Below the pieces are notes generated by a model that was not told where the DNA came from, ran no database searches, and worked only from the letters and a program-made list of their open reading frames with translations. From Halichoerus grypus (lineage: Eukaryota > Chordata > Mammalia > Carnivora > Phocidae), in NCBI RefSeq assembly GCF_964656455.1, contig NC_135714.1, positions 63,265,850 through 63,329,849 of the forward strand: DNA of 64,000 nt, read 5' to 3'. Numbering within the stretch: the first letter of the stretch is position 1; every line of letters starts with the position of its first letter. A program made the translations under genes and the position numbers. Of this stretch, positions 49,815 through 61,139 are shown piece by piece.

Positions 49815-49975
49815 ACTAGGCAAAGTGTGGTTCCTAGACCAGCAACATCAGTGCTGTTTAGGAATGGTTAGAAATGCAGACACTCAGGCCCCACCCCAGA
49901 CCCACTGAAACAAAATCTGCATTTTTAACATGATCCCCAAGATGACTCATCTGCACGTAAAAATTTGAGAAAACT
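49815..49975. mobile_element. MER5-type nonautonomous hAT transposon
   Basis: CAAAGTGTGGTTCCTAGACCAGC, CAGGCCCCACCCCAGACCCACTG, AAATCTGCATTTTTAACATG and a reversed end near AAAATTTGAGAAAAC fit MER5A. Confidence 0.8.
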
Positions 49976-51649
49976 TCCCTTCAGCTATTTCAGAGTCCTG
50001 ATCCTTTCCAAATTTCCCCAGCTTTGAACTAACTTCCAGCACCACTCCCTACTTTTCCCACACATCCACACACCTCATTATTTTTATTTTAAATGATCAT
50101 CTCCTGCCCCTTGTTCTCATTTCCAGAGGGAAAATCACACAAATTCCAACTAGATAACTCACAGGCTTCATTCACAAGTTTCTCTCTCGCAGCCAAAGAA
50201 AACTCTTCATCTTGATAATTAATATTTCTGAATAATTTTCTGACAGTCCTGAGCCCACCCAACAGTTTCTTTAAAGCTGCAAGTAAAGGAGAGGGTGGGG
50301 GTCATTCTCTCCAGCTAGTACAAGGGTGTTCTATCCTACTATCCTTATAGTAGGTTACTATCCTACATCCTTGCTTCAAAGCCTTGCTTTAGCCTTTCCA
50401 GGATTGTACTTCAGTAAAAAGCAGGCAGCCCATTAAAAAAACAAAAAACAAAAAACCCCAATAATTTGTCCTATGTAAAAAGAACAATGTTATTACAAAC
50501 AGCAGTGTCACAGGTTCCCACAATTTCAGTGTTACAGAAAGCTACTGCTGCTGCTAAATCACCGTTATTACTCTGGAACCACTTGGGAACATGTTAATTT
50601 ATGCCTAAAGCAATATTAGTATTATTGTCTATTTTACTTTCATTATCTGAAGTGGTACAGTCCAAACTAGAGGGGTTGCTGTAATTCTGCTTTCTCCTGG
50701 TAGGAGACTGGGAAAAAGGACATAATGGTCACAAAGAAAAGCAGCCAATAGTTTTAGTAAATAACACTGCAAAAGGCAGATATCATTTCTTATTTTCCAA
50801 TTACTCCAATTCCTATCATCAAGTTACTACAGACAGTAACGTGCCTGGTGCTGGAGAGAAATCATTCAGGTAAGCTGAGGCTCCTCCTTCTGCTTCTCCA
50901 TCTGCTAAGCTGTTAACACGAAGACATATTGACAAGGGCTCAAGGAAAACATGGAATATTTCATCAGTAAGATTATGCTGCCCTAGAGACAGATGTTAGA
51001 AAGCTGCAATATTTAAAAATAAAGAGATAAACACATGCTTGAGGGGAAGGAATAAAATAGTTTTAGAGCTGGGAGAGAAAATTAAAAAGAAAAAAAGGAA
51101 AAATGGAAAGATAGATGAGAGGTTTGTATTACCACAGGAAATAGCAAATCCTTATTGTGTGGGGGGAAAACTTTTATATCTGCCTCAGGCAATCATTTAC
51201 TATTAGGTAGGCATTCTTAGAGTGCATTGGGGCAGATTTGTAAGAAGTGCTTAGCAGGGCTGATTATGATTACAGAGAACAGATTTATTTCTTGTCATCA
51301 GATGGTTAATGTCAAGGCTTTGACTTAAAACCATATACACTAGTTTTCACAAAAATTTAAACATGAGAAATGTTCTATACTATGGTAATTCACATTCAGT
51401 GAATATAAAAACAACGTTAAGTAGTGATAACTCTGGATTTATCTGGTGACACACTGCAGAGGTCAAAGCACTTTGTCTTCACTTATCTTTACTGGAGAAA
51501 AATAGTAAAACAGGATTATAATGATGGGTTATACAAAAATACTTAAAAATGACATAGAGTTTCCATGTATTAAGTCAACAGAACATTTTAAACTGTAGAT
51601 TTTCCTTTTTTTTTGCTATAGTTTTCACACCTTTATGAATAAAATGCAA
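49976..51649. other. Long stretch with no gene; mostly unique
   Basis: No coding frame or retroelement recognised. Short A- and T-rich runs only. Confidence 0.5.
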
Positions 51650-51885
51650 AGAGTGGCAATGGGAAAGTGAACGAAGCTTTGGCCTTGAATTCAAATAGAC
51701 TCAGGTTCAGATCCTAGATATTTACTTTGCTTCTTTGAGCTTCAGTTTTGTCACGAATAAAACAGGAATCATAACACCTACCTTTTAGGGGTACTGAGAG
51801 AGTTAAATATATCATTAATAAAAGTCCTACGTTGTACCTGAATATCACAGGTACTCAATAAATGGCAAGTTGTGTCATTAACAAA
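51650..51885 (+). mobile_element. MIR SINE
   Basis: CTCAGGTTCAGATCCTAGATA, GAGCTTCAGTTTTGTCACG, ATAACACCTACCTTTTAGGGG, GGTACTCAATAAATGGCAAG in MIR order. Confidence 0.85.
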
Positions 51886-53194
51886 AACAAAAACAAATTG
51901 ACACAAATAAGGAGATTAGATCCTGCAATTTAATCACTGGTTGTCCTTTTCTTAAAATCTCCAAGTTCTGATTGCATAGTAGAAGCCCTTATTCGTGACT
52001 TCCTCCAATTGGGAAAGAGGAGGAGAATACCACCTCAAGAAAGGGGAGGGTAAGACAAATGATGAGTTCTCAGAGAAAGGAAGAGAAAATAGAATACTTC
52101 CTCCAGAAAAGAAAAAGAGGAGGAAGGAGGGCATGAGGTCTGACTTGATGGTCCTGACTACACCCTCAAGAATGAAAACCCAGATAAATAATGACAAAAC
52201 CTGAAAGCAGAGGAGCTTCAAGAGTTTGCCCTGCTTCCTGTTCAGCATTCTAGGAGGAGACAACCTTGCAAGACAACCACACCCAACACAGGACTACTAC
52301 AGAGTAAAATAGTGGCATGGTGTAAGCAGGCCAAAGAAGGTTCTGTGATGGCAGGTCTCAAACTTTCTTGGCTCTTGTGCAGGAGGCTCTTGTATCCAGG
52401 TATTCCTTTATAATCCCAGTGGGATATGCAGATGGTTGCTGTTGAGCGTGACAAGCCACTGGGGCCATTGTGGCATGACCCCAGAAAAGGTGCTGCAGAG
52501 CAGACAGGCTAAGCCAGGGCTCAGAGGGCAGACGTGGCTGAGATGCGAGGAACTGCAATGCTGTTGAGAAGTGAGAAGAGAGCAAGTGAGCAAGAGAGGG
52601 CTACAGGTTCTAAACTCTAAAAGAATACAATATTGGCTTAACCAATGACAGACTTCAGCAGCAGATCAACAAGGTACCGGTAACCAGTTTAGACTAGATC
52701 TATCTCCACAGACACCAGTGAGAATTCGGATGATAGCACGAAGATCCACACGTGGATCTGGGGCTCTCTCCCCTCCAGCCATGAGGACACACGAACTTTT
52801 CCTGGTACCTAAAATCCACTTCCGCCAGGAGAAGGGGGAGGAGGGAGCATACTGAAACACCCCCCAAAATCCTATTTTAAACCTAGAGAAACCAAGATAC
52901 TTTTGCTTGCCATCTTCAAATTCTAGCCCATCCTACTCCATTCAAAAAGAAATTTATTTCAATTCTAAAGAAATGAAAGGCCTTTTTAGCTCTTGATAAG
53001 CTAGATACAATGTGTCCAATTCTATAAGTCATATTTTCTGAGAGACCTGGAGATGAAACCAAAATATCCATTATGTCTCTTTATTCATAATTTTAAGGTG
53101 TTCTAATTACATTAGGTAATAGGAAGTAGTACCTTATATACATTTTCCCTCCTTTCCTTTTTAAAATTACTGCATAGGTAATTTGGGAGTTTCC
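51886..53194. other. No gene; GC-richer island around 52240-52860
   Basis: Purine-rich text at 52010-52135, then about 600 bp of higher GC content than the surroundings with no repeat I recognise. Several overlapping minus-strand frames (52242-52593 and 52666-52860) have no known domain. It could be an unannotated non-coding exon or regulatory island. Confidence 0.4.
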
Positions 53195-53345
53195 TTTCTT
53201 CTTTCATTCACTCAATGAATATTTACTGAGTACCTACAATGAATGAATAATGTGCCAGGAGTTTAGGAAACAGATAAATGAGACATGGACCCTATCCTTA
53301 ATAAGGTAGAATGGTTTATAATGATATGTGAATGGAATATATAAG
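53195..53345 (-). mobile_element. L2 3' end, antisense
   Basis: TTCATTCACTCAATGAATATTTACTGAGTACC is the L2 tail in reverse, followed by decayed L2. Confidence 0.7.
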
Positions 53346-53775
53346 TTAAAGAAAAGCTAGTCAAGTATTGCTGCCCATTGCTAAGTAACTACAAACAAGA
53401 CAACAGAACCTTACAACCGTAAAGATGCATTTTTCTCATCTATCAAGTGCACATAAAAATAAGATAAAGGTTGATTATTATGCACAGAATGGTTAAAAAG
53501 CATTTTTTCTCACAAAATCATAATGATAGAAAAGTCAGTTTCTAGAATAACAACAGTAAATCAAGTTGCGGGACAGTTAGAAGCATACAATACAAAATCT
53601 TATTTTTTTTTTTAAGTGTATTTGCTATAATAGAAGAGTAATAAGATATGAGAAAGACTATCATCATTACCTTTTTCAATTTGTTTCAAATATTAAGATA
53701 GGCATGGAAAAGTAGTTATATAAAAACCAAATATTATATAGTTTTAATATTCTCAGTAAATATTGCTTGATAATT
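53346..53775. other. No gene or clear repeat seen
   Basis: AT-rich. Nothing recognised. Confidence 0.5.
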
Positions 53776-53792
53776 TTAAGACATTAAATTTT

Positions 53793-53992
53793 TTTTAAAA
53801 AGATTTTATTTATTTTATTTATTTGACAGAGAGAGACACAGCGAGAGAGGGAACACAAGCAGGGGGAGTGAGAGAGGGAGAAGCAGGCTTTCCGCGGAGC
53901 AGGGAGCCCGATGCAGGGCTCGATCCCAGGACCCTGGGATCATGACCCAAGCCGAAGGCAGACGCCCAACGACTGAGCCACCCAGGCACCCC
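53793..53992 (-). mobile_element. CAN-SINE, antisense
   Basis: Poly(T), AAAGATTTTATTTATTTTATT, head ending GAGCCACCCAGGCACCCC. Target-site duplication AAGACATTAAATTTT at 53778-53792 and 53993-54007. Confidence 0.97.
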
Positions 53993-54007
53993 AAGACATT
54001 AAATTTT

Positions 54008-54089
54008 TAATTAACATAAAGTATTATTTGTTTCAGGGGTACAGGTCTGTGATTCATCAGTCTTAGACAATTCACAGCACTCACCATAG
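54008..54089 (-). mobile_element. Very short L1 3' end, antisense
   Basis: TTAACATAAAGTATTATTTG and GGGTACAGGTCTGTGATTCA are reverse L1 3' UTR. The flanking repeat TTAAGACATTAAATTTT (53776-53792 and 54090-54106) spans both this piece and the SINE. Confidence 0.88.
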
Positions 54090-54256
54090 TTAAGACATTA
54101 AATTTTAAAAGTCAAATAACAATGTAATAAATGCCCTAGGATAGTTTACTGTTTAAGGGTACAGAAACTTTTTATAGTGAATCTTTTTAAAATATGAATA
54201 TTAAAGCTCTTAATTAATTAGCTTATTAAGTTCAAATTTTTACATTACCAGGATTT

Positions 54257-54272
54257 TTTTTTTTCTTTTTTT
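54257..54272. repeat. T-tract between 14-bp direct repeats
   Basis: CATTACCAGGATTT occurs at 54243-54256 and 54273-54286 with only a 16-base T-rich run between. Confidence 0.85.
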
Positions 54273-54320
54273 CATTACCAGGATTTCTTAAGGGTAGGCA
54301 ATGGAAGCTTGAGAAATAAT

Positions 54321-54438
54321 TTTTTTTTGCGGGGGGGCATGGAGCCCAACACAGGGCTTGAACTCACCACCCTGAGATCAAGACCTGAGCTGAGATCAAG
54401 AGTCAGACACTTAACTGACTGAGCCACCCAGGCGCCCC
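54321..54438 (-). mobile_element. Shortened CAN-SINE, antisense
   Basis: Poly(T), then GGGCATGGAGCCCAACACAGG and a head ending GAGCCACCCAGGCGCCCC. The GA-rich (CT-rich in sense) middle is missing. Near-repeats CTTGAGAAATAATTTT and CCTGAGAAATATTTTA flank it. Confidence 0.9.
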
Positions 54439-54455
54439 TGGCCTGAGAAATATTT

Positions 54456-55539
54456 TAATTGTTAACATGGGTTTATGAACACAAAACAGAATTTTATGCT
54501 TTACTTTAAAAGAAAAGAAAACCTATGATGTTTTGAGGATGTTAGTCTATAGAAACGGCATTGCAGAATGTTTTCAGAAAGGTTTTTTCCTCTGGCTCCT
54601 TGAACCACTGCCATTCACATAATTTTTAATATCCTCTCTTCCTTGTATCTTCTACCATAATGCTCATATTCAAATTTATATACTGCAGCACAGATAGAGT
54701 ATACAATTTAGAAAAAACCTCTGCTTTTATCAGTTACCCCTGACAAAGTTGGTATTTCATTCACCCTAACTGTACAGCATACACTGATTGAAAAGTGACA
54801 TTGTTAGAGATTATAAATAATTCAACAAATGGTATCTATCTGATTAGTATTTCAAAACAATATTTTATCTCTTCCCAACCCCCTCTTTATCTTCATAGAG
54901 TGGTGCATTTGCATTTGAAATCTATGGTTTCTGGCATATCTGGGGTAAGGTTATACTAGGAATTTACCAGACCTGTCAGTCTCTAACTTTCTTCCATATT
55001 TCATTATATCATTCCAGTTATAATTAGTTGTCTGGTAAAATTAAGAACAGTCTATTTCAGTGAATGCTCATGTGAACATTTAACAACTTTTTGTTAGGAT
55101 GACAGCTTAGCGACAGAAAGAATAAACCAGAAAGGAGAGTCACTGAAGTAACCCTGGCTAACTCAATATTGCCAGCTCAATGGAAAATTTTGAGATTTTG
55201 CATTTTTTTTTCTTTTTTGTTATTAATCATCAAGCACGTATTTCTTGTCAGGAGATAAGCATCAGTTTGATGGCAGTCCTGCCTCAACTAGCAGGTTTTG
55301 AACTGACCTGTCTTCATTGCTATGGCTCCCTAGAAACTTTGCTGTTGATTAGCATTGATTCAGCTGAATGCTTTGACATTCAGCTTGTCAGTGAAAGCTA
55401 TTTTAATCATTAAGATGCATCTCCCTTCCAAGATTGCAAACTGTTGCTGCTCATACACCACATTCTATCATTTGATTACTGTGCAGAAGAAAAGGAAAGA
55501 AGCTGAATGGTTACTATTACTACAGATTATATTAAGAGC
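54456..55539. other. No gene or clear repeat seen
   Basis: Short frames at 55180-55413 and 55355-55579 overlap in different phases and match nothing I know. Confidence 0.5.
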
Positions 55540-55559
55540 TAAAATTTACAGAATATTTG

Positions 55560-55665
55560 TGTGTGAGGTAGTGTGCTAAGCAATTCACAGGGATTGTCTC
55601 ATTTGATTCTCACCATCACAGAGTCTCACTACCATAGTGTGCATCCCTGTTCTCCATTTATTATC
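55560..55665 (-). mobile_element. MIR fragment, antisense
   Basis: GTGCTAAGCAATTCACAGGGATTG and CATTTGATTCTCACCATCAC are reverse MIR. Confidence 0.65.
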
Positions 55666-55679
55666 TGTAAGTCAGGCAG

Positions 55680-55820
55680 CCCTCATCTGTAAAATGGAGT
55701 AACAGTACCTACTTCAGGGGCTATTATGAAAGATTAAATGAGATTATTCATAGACAGTCCCTAGAATAGTATCTGTAGCATAGTGAGTTCTCATATTCTT
55801 AGTAGTAATTTTTATTACTT
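55680..55820 (+). mobile_element. MIR fragment, sense
   Basis: CCTCATCTGTAAAATGGAG, AGTACCTACTTCAGGGGC, ATTAAATGAGATTATTCATAG are forward MIR, so this and the previous fragment face each other. Confidence 0.8.
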
Positions 55821-55834
55821 TGTAGATGAAGATA

Positions 55835-56646
55835 ATCTCCTTCACCAACTGCCCTACTCACTATCACTTCTAACTTTAACTGTCTCTGTTGCCCAGACCC
55901 AAAGGAGGAGATAAAAGAAAATGGAAAGTTACTATTTCAGGACTTTTTTCTGTAGGTATTTGAACTTTAGCTCCAAGGAGGGTGTGCCATAATTGTGGCA
56001 GGATAATTAACCTTTAAAATGCTTTTTTCCTACTCTTTCTTGTCCTCACAAGTAGGCTGTTCCCATTCAGGCAACTAAGCATTTATACTAGTGAAACCCT
56101 GTTGAGTGGGATGGAGGTGAGGGATGATAACTGAAACTTCATAGGCAGTTTGGGGGAATTCAGAATAAATGGGTCATTTCTTCCAGGCTTTAATGAGAGG
56201 CATAAAGACAGCAAGGTGGCAGAATCCCAGTTTCCCATACCCAAGTTTGTAAAGAGCAGAAAACATGTGTCATGTGACTAAGCAGATAGTCCTGGGTAGC
56301 CTCACAGAGTTCCCCGTGCCACGTTATGAAGAGGGAGCAGCAGAAGCATCCTAAGCTCTTAGCTGGGCAGGGAAGCAGAATTTCTCCTGGTCCACAGCAC
56401 CACTAGGATGCTTCCCACTGTTGCAGAAACTACGCGGTCTGGTTACCAGAACTCATTCTTTTTCCTCCTGGGCAAACAGCTAAACTACATTTCCTAGCTT
56501 CCCCTGCAGTTAGTTGGAAAAAATGGTACTGACTTTTAAAACCTACATAAACCTCCATATGCAGTCTCTTCCCTTATCTGCATGTTGTGAATGTATATGA
56601 ACCAGCAGGGGACATAACGATTCTAGAAAATGCAGAGTCACTGAAT
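55835..56646. other. No gene or clear repeat seen
   Basis: Moderate GC content near 56230-56500. Nothing recognised. Confidence 0.5.
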
Positions 56647-57150
56647 CAGGGGTTCTTACCCTGAGATTTAATAATAGAATTTAGGAGATTATGACCTTGG
56701 ATTTGGAACAAAAAAATCTGTATTTTCATTAACCTCTAACTGAAACTTAGCGTTTCCTTCAATTATGAATATAGACACCAATGCACAGGAGTACTAGCAT
56801 GACTTGTGGCTTTGTCACCAACAAAAATACCTAAACCATAGGTATTTACATATTATATTACAGCTGTTGAAGGTCTCTCAAAATATCATTTACAACCAAA
56901 TTGTCCTTGAAGTAACAGTAATTACTAGACCCACTGCTTGATTTTTAAATTTCATATAATGAAGAGGCATATACATAACAAATTTATTTTAAAATAGCTT
57001 GATAACTATATTTCAATAAAACTGATTTCCTTTGAAATCCCATATGATTTGTCTGCCCTATAAAAACAATTTTATTAGAAGGGATCCTTAGGCTTCACTA
57101 GATTGCCAGAGGGGTTATGGAACAAAACAAGTTCAAACAACTGTTCTAGA
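56647..57150. mobile_element. DNA-transposon-like relic with inverted ends (hAT-type?)
   Basis: Begins CAGGGGTTCTTACCCTGAG and ends in the decayed reverse GGGTTATGGAACAAAACAAGTT. The interior (ATTAACCTCTAACTGAAAC, GGCTTCACTAGATTGCCAGA) is a text I know from many mammalian genomes, but I am not sure of the family name. Confidence 0.5.
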
Positions 57151-57984
57151 TGGATTCCTGAATGACTTTATGGAGCAGGGCCCTGCTTTTCCTCTCCCCT
57201 GCATATCCCCACCACACTGCTGACCCACATTGGACTGTGATGTCAGAAATAAGCTGGTATTTTGTTAACTTACTGAGATTGGGGGTTATTTTTTACGAAC
57301 AGTTAGCCTACAGAGACTAATCCCCTTGCTACCAAAATGGCCCAAACATGGCAGAGTATAGAGACCTTACGAGGCCCCTGGGTAGAAAGGACCCAGAAGT
57401 GAAGAGTGAGACCAAAGATCAGATGTGGCCAATGAAGATGACTCGGCAGATATCGACCTGGAAGGATAGTGATGCGAAGTACAGGAATCATCTCCTTCAA
57501 CTTAGAAATAAAGTTCAATAATAGTAACATAAAGAAACATTTCAATTATCCCTGAGTTTGGACTCAGATTTATAACTGTCACACAGTAATTTTCTTATTT
57601 CATATTATTTATTATTTTCTCTTCCCCTATTAGGGTGGCAATCATTTTTGTTTCTCATAGCAGGTATTAAGCGCTTTTGAATTCATCAAAGTATATATAC
57701 ATATATATAACATACATGTAAATATATATAATATAAAATATATAAGTAACAAAATATATGTGAATATATATAATTTATTCATTATTTTAAAGCAATCTTC
57801 AATTAGCTCGGTTCTACTTAAGATCCTTCTTAGCTATGGTGTAACAACTGAAGAGGAGCCAGTAACCACAAAGATGAGATCAATATTACATAAGTCCTTC
57901 TATATGGGGATTTGAAGATTGGTTATTTTTTTAAAGGCTTGTTGATTTAAATAAAATAGTCTTGACAGAGCCTCTCAAGGTTTT
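57151..57984. other. No gene seen; AT-rich tract
   Basis: TATATACATATATA-type simple sequence at about 57690-57775. An 80-codon minus frame (57303-57545) matches nothing I know. Confidence 0.5.
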
Positions 57985-58201
57985 TTTTTTCCTGCTTTTA
58001 AGTTTTTATTTTAATTTATATTTATTTAATTTATTTTAATTTAATTATAATTTAATTTATATTTAATTCCAGTTAGTTCACACACAGTATTATATGGGTT
58101 TCAAGCGTACAGTTCCAACACTTCCATACACCACTCTGTGCTCATCACAGCAAGTGCACTCCTTAATCCCCATCACATATTTAACCAAACCCCCAGCCCC
58201 C
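57985..58201 (-). mobile_element. L1 3'-end fragment, antisense
   Basis: T-rich start, TCCAGTTAGTTCACACACAG, CTGTGCTCATCACAGCAAG, CACATATTTAACCAAACCCC. Flanks TCAAGGTTTTT and TCAGGGTTTTT are a likely duplication. Confidence 0.88.
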
Positions 58202-58522
58202 TTCAGGGTTTTTAAGGCAGATAGAAATTTGACAACACTTCTCTTAAGACATTAAGTTTTGTTTAATTTTACCTTCCTTTTACATTGTTTTGTTGCCTTT
58301 AACTTAACCTTTGACTAAATGAATCAGTCATTTTGAAATGTTCAGGTTGTTAAAAACCAGATGCAAAGACTCCTCTGAGGTTACACTCTTTCTAACCTCC
58401 ATGAAATGACTCTATCTAAATTTTTATAACCTATGGAACTATACTTGAATAAAATAGGGTTAGTGTGCAATACAGTTTGGGCTTCAGCATTAAAAGGTGT
58501 AAAAAATATAGTACATTTATTC
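58202..58522. other. No gene or clear repeat seen
   Basis: AT-rich. Nothing recognised. Confidence 0.5.
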
Positions 58523-58539
58523 TTAAGTGTTATATAATG

Positions 58540-58717
58540 GGGGCCCCTGGGTGGCTCAGTTGGTTAAGCACCTGCCTTTGTCTCAGGTCATGATCCTGGG
58601 GTCCTTTGAGCCCCGCATCGGTTTCCCTGCTCAGCGGGGAGTCTGCTTCCCCCTCTCCCTCTGCCTACTGCTTCCCCAGCTTGTGACCTCTCTCTGTCAA
58701 ATAAATAAATAAAATCT
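58540..58717 (+). mobile_element. CAN-SINE
   Basis: Head GGGCCCCTGGGTGGCTCAG, shortened B-box zone (CCTTTGAGCCCCGC), tail AAATAAATAAATAAAATC. Target-site duplication TTAAGTGTTATATAATG (58523-58539) and TTAAGTATTATATAATG (58718-58734). Confidence 0.96.
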
Positions 58718-59023
58718 TTAAGTATTATATAATGTAAACATCAACCTGTCCAGATCATGATTATATACCAACTCCAAGCCTCATGCCTGGCAAGTAAAAA
58801 TTTTTAAGAATGAGTAAATCAAACAGCATTTATTTTAACTATATACAGTGTCTATCACTCATGACTGGACTTTGTTATGAGAAAGTTCCCTTTTTCACAT
58901 GTAAGGGTAAGGTGACAGGTTTAGAAGTTAAAGTTTCTAAATTGACAGTAGCTCACTGATCCTTGAAATTCTTAGGGTGTTAGAAAGTCCTGTATTTAAA
59001 CAGTCTTTTAAAACTACTTTTTA

Positions 59024-59229
59024 GGGGCGCCTGGGTGGCTCAGTCGGTTAAGCGGCTGCCTTCAACTCTGGTCATGATCCCAGGGTCCTGGGATCGAGCA
59101 CCGCATTGGGCTCCCTGCTCAGCAGAGAGCCTACTTCTCCCTCTCCCTCTGCCTGCCTCTCTGCCTACTTGTCTCTCTATCTCTCTGTCAAATAAATACA
59201 TAAAATCTTAAAAAAAAAAAAAAAACAAC
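59024..59229 (+). mobile_element. CAN-SINE, near consensus
   Basis: Head GGGGCGCCTGGGTGGCTCAG, tail AAATAAATACATAAAATC and 15 or more A. Target-site duplication AACTACTTTTTA at 59012-59023 and 59230-59241. Confidence 0.97.
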
Positions 59230-59241
59230 AACTACTTTTTA

Positions 59242-60060
59242 GTGGCTGCTTAGTATTAGCATTAATGTGTGTTAGGAAGTGCAATAATTGTTTTTGTTGA
59301 CTTTTCATGTTAATTTTCACACATTCAAAAGAGTAAAGAATAGCATAATGAACCCCCCAAGTTCCAACCTGAAACCCCCCATTGCCAACTTCAACAATTT
59401 TCATCTGTTGCCATTCTTATTTTATACATTTCTCGCTCCCCAACTTTTTCCCTCTCTTTTGCTGGAATATTTTAAAGTAGATCTGAGACCTCATATTCTT
59501 TCACCTCTAATTATTTCAGTAAGTATCTCTAACAGATAAGGACGTAAAAAAATACAATACCATTTCGCTCACCAAGCAAAATCACTGACAATTCCATAGG
59601 CGGTGCTCACAAATTTTCTTGGCTGTCTCAAAATGTCTTGTATTTGATTAGTTTAAATCAGGACCCAAACAATGTCCACAATGGTTGCATTTGGCTAATA
59701 TACCTCTAAAGTTTATTTTAATAAACTTCCTCCCTTTTTAAAAATGACATTTATTTATTTGTTTGTTTGTTGAAGAAATCAGGTCATTTGTTCTGTAGAA
59801 ATTCTCATCTAAAGCCTCGTTTGGATTCAAGATTAATTTCACACACAGACATACAATTTTCTTTTGGCAAGGATATTTCTAGGTGTTACTGTGCACTTCG
59901 TATTGCATTAGGAGGCACGTGACATTTGTCTCCCTTTTGGTGATGTTACTCTTGCCCAGTGACTTCAAGTGTTGTCAATCTGATCCATAATTACGAAGTG
60001 CTTCAATTTTCATCTAGTAATTATTAGCCACTGATAACAGTTGGCTAAATCTATGATTTC
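59242..60060 (-). mobile_element. Old L1 (L1M-type) 3' region, antisense
   Basis: AATGAACCCCCCAAGTTCC, TTGCTGGAATATTTTAAAGTAG, GTTTAAATCAGGACCCAAAC, GAAATCAGGTCATTTGTTCTG, CATTAGGAGGCACGTGACAT follow the reverse of an old mammalian L1 3' region. It ends about 370 bp past the NAA11 stop codon. Confidence 0.72.
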
Positions 60061-60430
60061 ATCAGGGGTTGCAAAATAGTGATCTTAAAGTTCTATCATT
60101 CTTTTGCATTTATTAGCTGTAATTCTATAAAGAAAAAAATTCTTTCACCAACTATATGGATACCCTAAAATACAATTCACACTAAAAAAGTTGGATAAAT
60201 GCAGGTTTCTTTTACTGAATTTAATCTACTTTTAGCATATGAGTGGGAGTCCTATTAACTTCCACTAGTGAGCAATGAGTTTCCTCCAACCCACTCAACA
60301 CTCCTCCGCAAGGTCACCAGTGGTCCAGCAGGACTAGAATGGGATAAGATGGGATTGGGCACGTCAATGTATGGTGCAGGGATTTAGGGTAGGAAGGGAC
60401 TGGATCAGGACAAAATACCTTAAACAGGTT

Positions 60431-61123
60431 CTAGGAGGTAGAATCTGAATCTTCTGAGCTGTTCTGGACATCGGTGCTCTCCGCAGACTCGCTGGGTTCC
60501 TTGCTGTCACTGCCACTATCATCAGCGGCGGGGTTCTTCTCCTCCTGACCATCCACTTTGGAACTAGGAAGTGTGCTTCCCTGGGTTTCCTGGTTTTCCC
60601 TGGAGCCCAGCACCACATACCCGCCCTTCTTCAGCTCCAGCTGCCTTCTCAGCTCATCTGCCATCTGTGAGAGATCCCGCTTCATAGCATATGCATCTTC
60701 CCCATCTGCATAGTATTTGGGTTCCACCTCACTAACCTGAAAGTTGAGGGTGTCAGAATAGAGGTGCAAAGCTGCTCGGTTACTCTTCCTGACGTGCAGG
60801 GACATGTACTTGGCGTTAAAGTTCTCTATCATGGCCCGGGAGGCCTGGTCCATCAGCTTCTGGGCCAGGCCGAGGCGCCGGTGTGAACGCTTCACCGCCA
60901 GTGAGGTGATATGTCCATGGGGGACGTCATCTGGGTCCTCCTCCATTTTGGCCAGGACGTAGCCCACGATCTTCCCGTCCTCGTCCTCAGCAATGTAAGA
61001 AAGCTGCGGCCAGGAAAGGCCGTGGTAGAAATAGTATTTCATCTGGTAGTTCTCAGGAAGGCAGAGAAGGTTGCAGTGCTGCATGTTAATCAGGTCATCC
61101 GGCCGAGCATTGCGGATGTTCAT
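60431..61123 (-). CDS. NAA11: N-alpha-acetyltransferase 11 (NAA11/ARD2), intact intronless retrogene
   Basis: Single-exon reading frame of 230 codons plus stop. NAA11 is the alternative catalytic subunit of NatA: with NAA15 it moves acetyl from acetyl-CoA to the alpha-amino group of nascent proteins (Ser, Ala, Thr, Gly, Val N-termini) at the ribosome. Seen here: a GNAT fold over about residues 1-155, with LPEN at 22-25, the acetyl-CoA loop RRLGLA at 82-87, the nuclear-localisation-type KRSHRR at 78-83 and PKYYADGED at 135-143. An acidic Ser-rich tail (about 176-230) follows. The stretch [19 protein letters not shown] (164-182) is the NAA11 form; NAA10 differs there, so this is NAA11 and not a fresh NAA10 copy. 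Human NAA11 has 229 residues. The start is the ATG at 61123 (A at -3). The frame is open upstream but without another ATG. Differences from the human form as I remember it include Met107 and Asp124. An AATAAA lies at 60114-60109, an unproven poly(A) signal. Lack of introns and of disabling changes implies selection; testis expression is known for the family. Confidence 0.96.
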   Translation of the reverse strand: MNIRNARPDDLINMQHCNLLCLPENYQMKYYFYHGLSWPQLSYIAEDEDGKIVGYVLAKMEEDPDDVPHGHITSLAVKRSHRRLGLAQKLMDQASRAMIENFNAKYMSLHVRKSNRAALHLYSDTLNFQVSEVEPKYYADGEDAYAMKRDLSQMADELRRQLELKKGGYVVLGSRENQETQGSTLPSSKVDGQEEKNPAADDSGSDSKEPSESAESTDVQNSSEDSDSTS

Positions 61124-61139
61124 AATGGCGGTGGGTAGC

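Noticed and set aside
52242..52860. Overlapping minus-strand frames of 61-75 codons
   Set aside because: Different phases overlap, with no domain and no splice or start context that could be supported.
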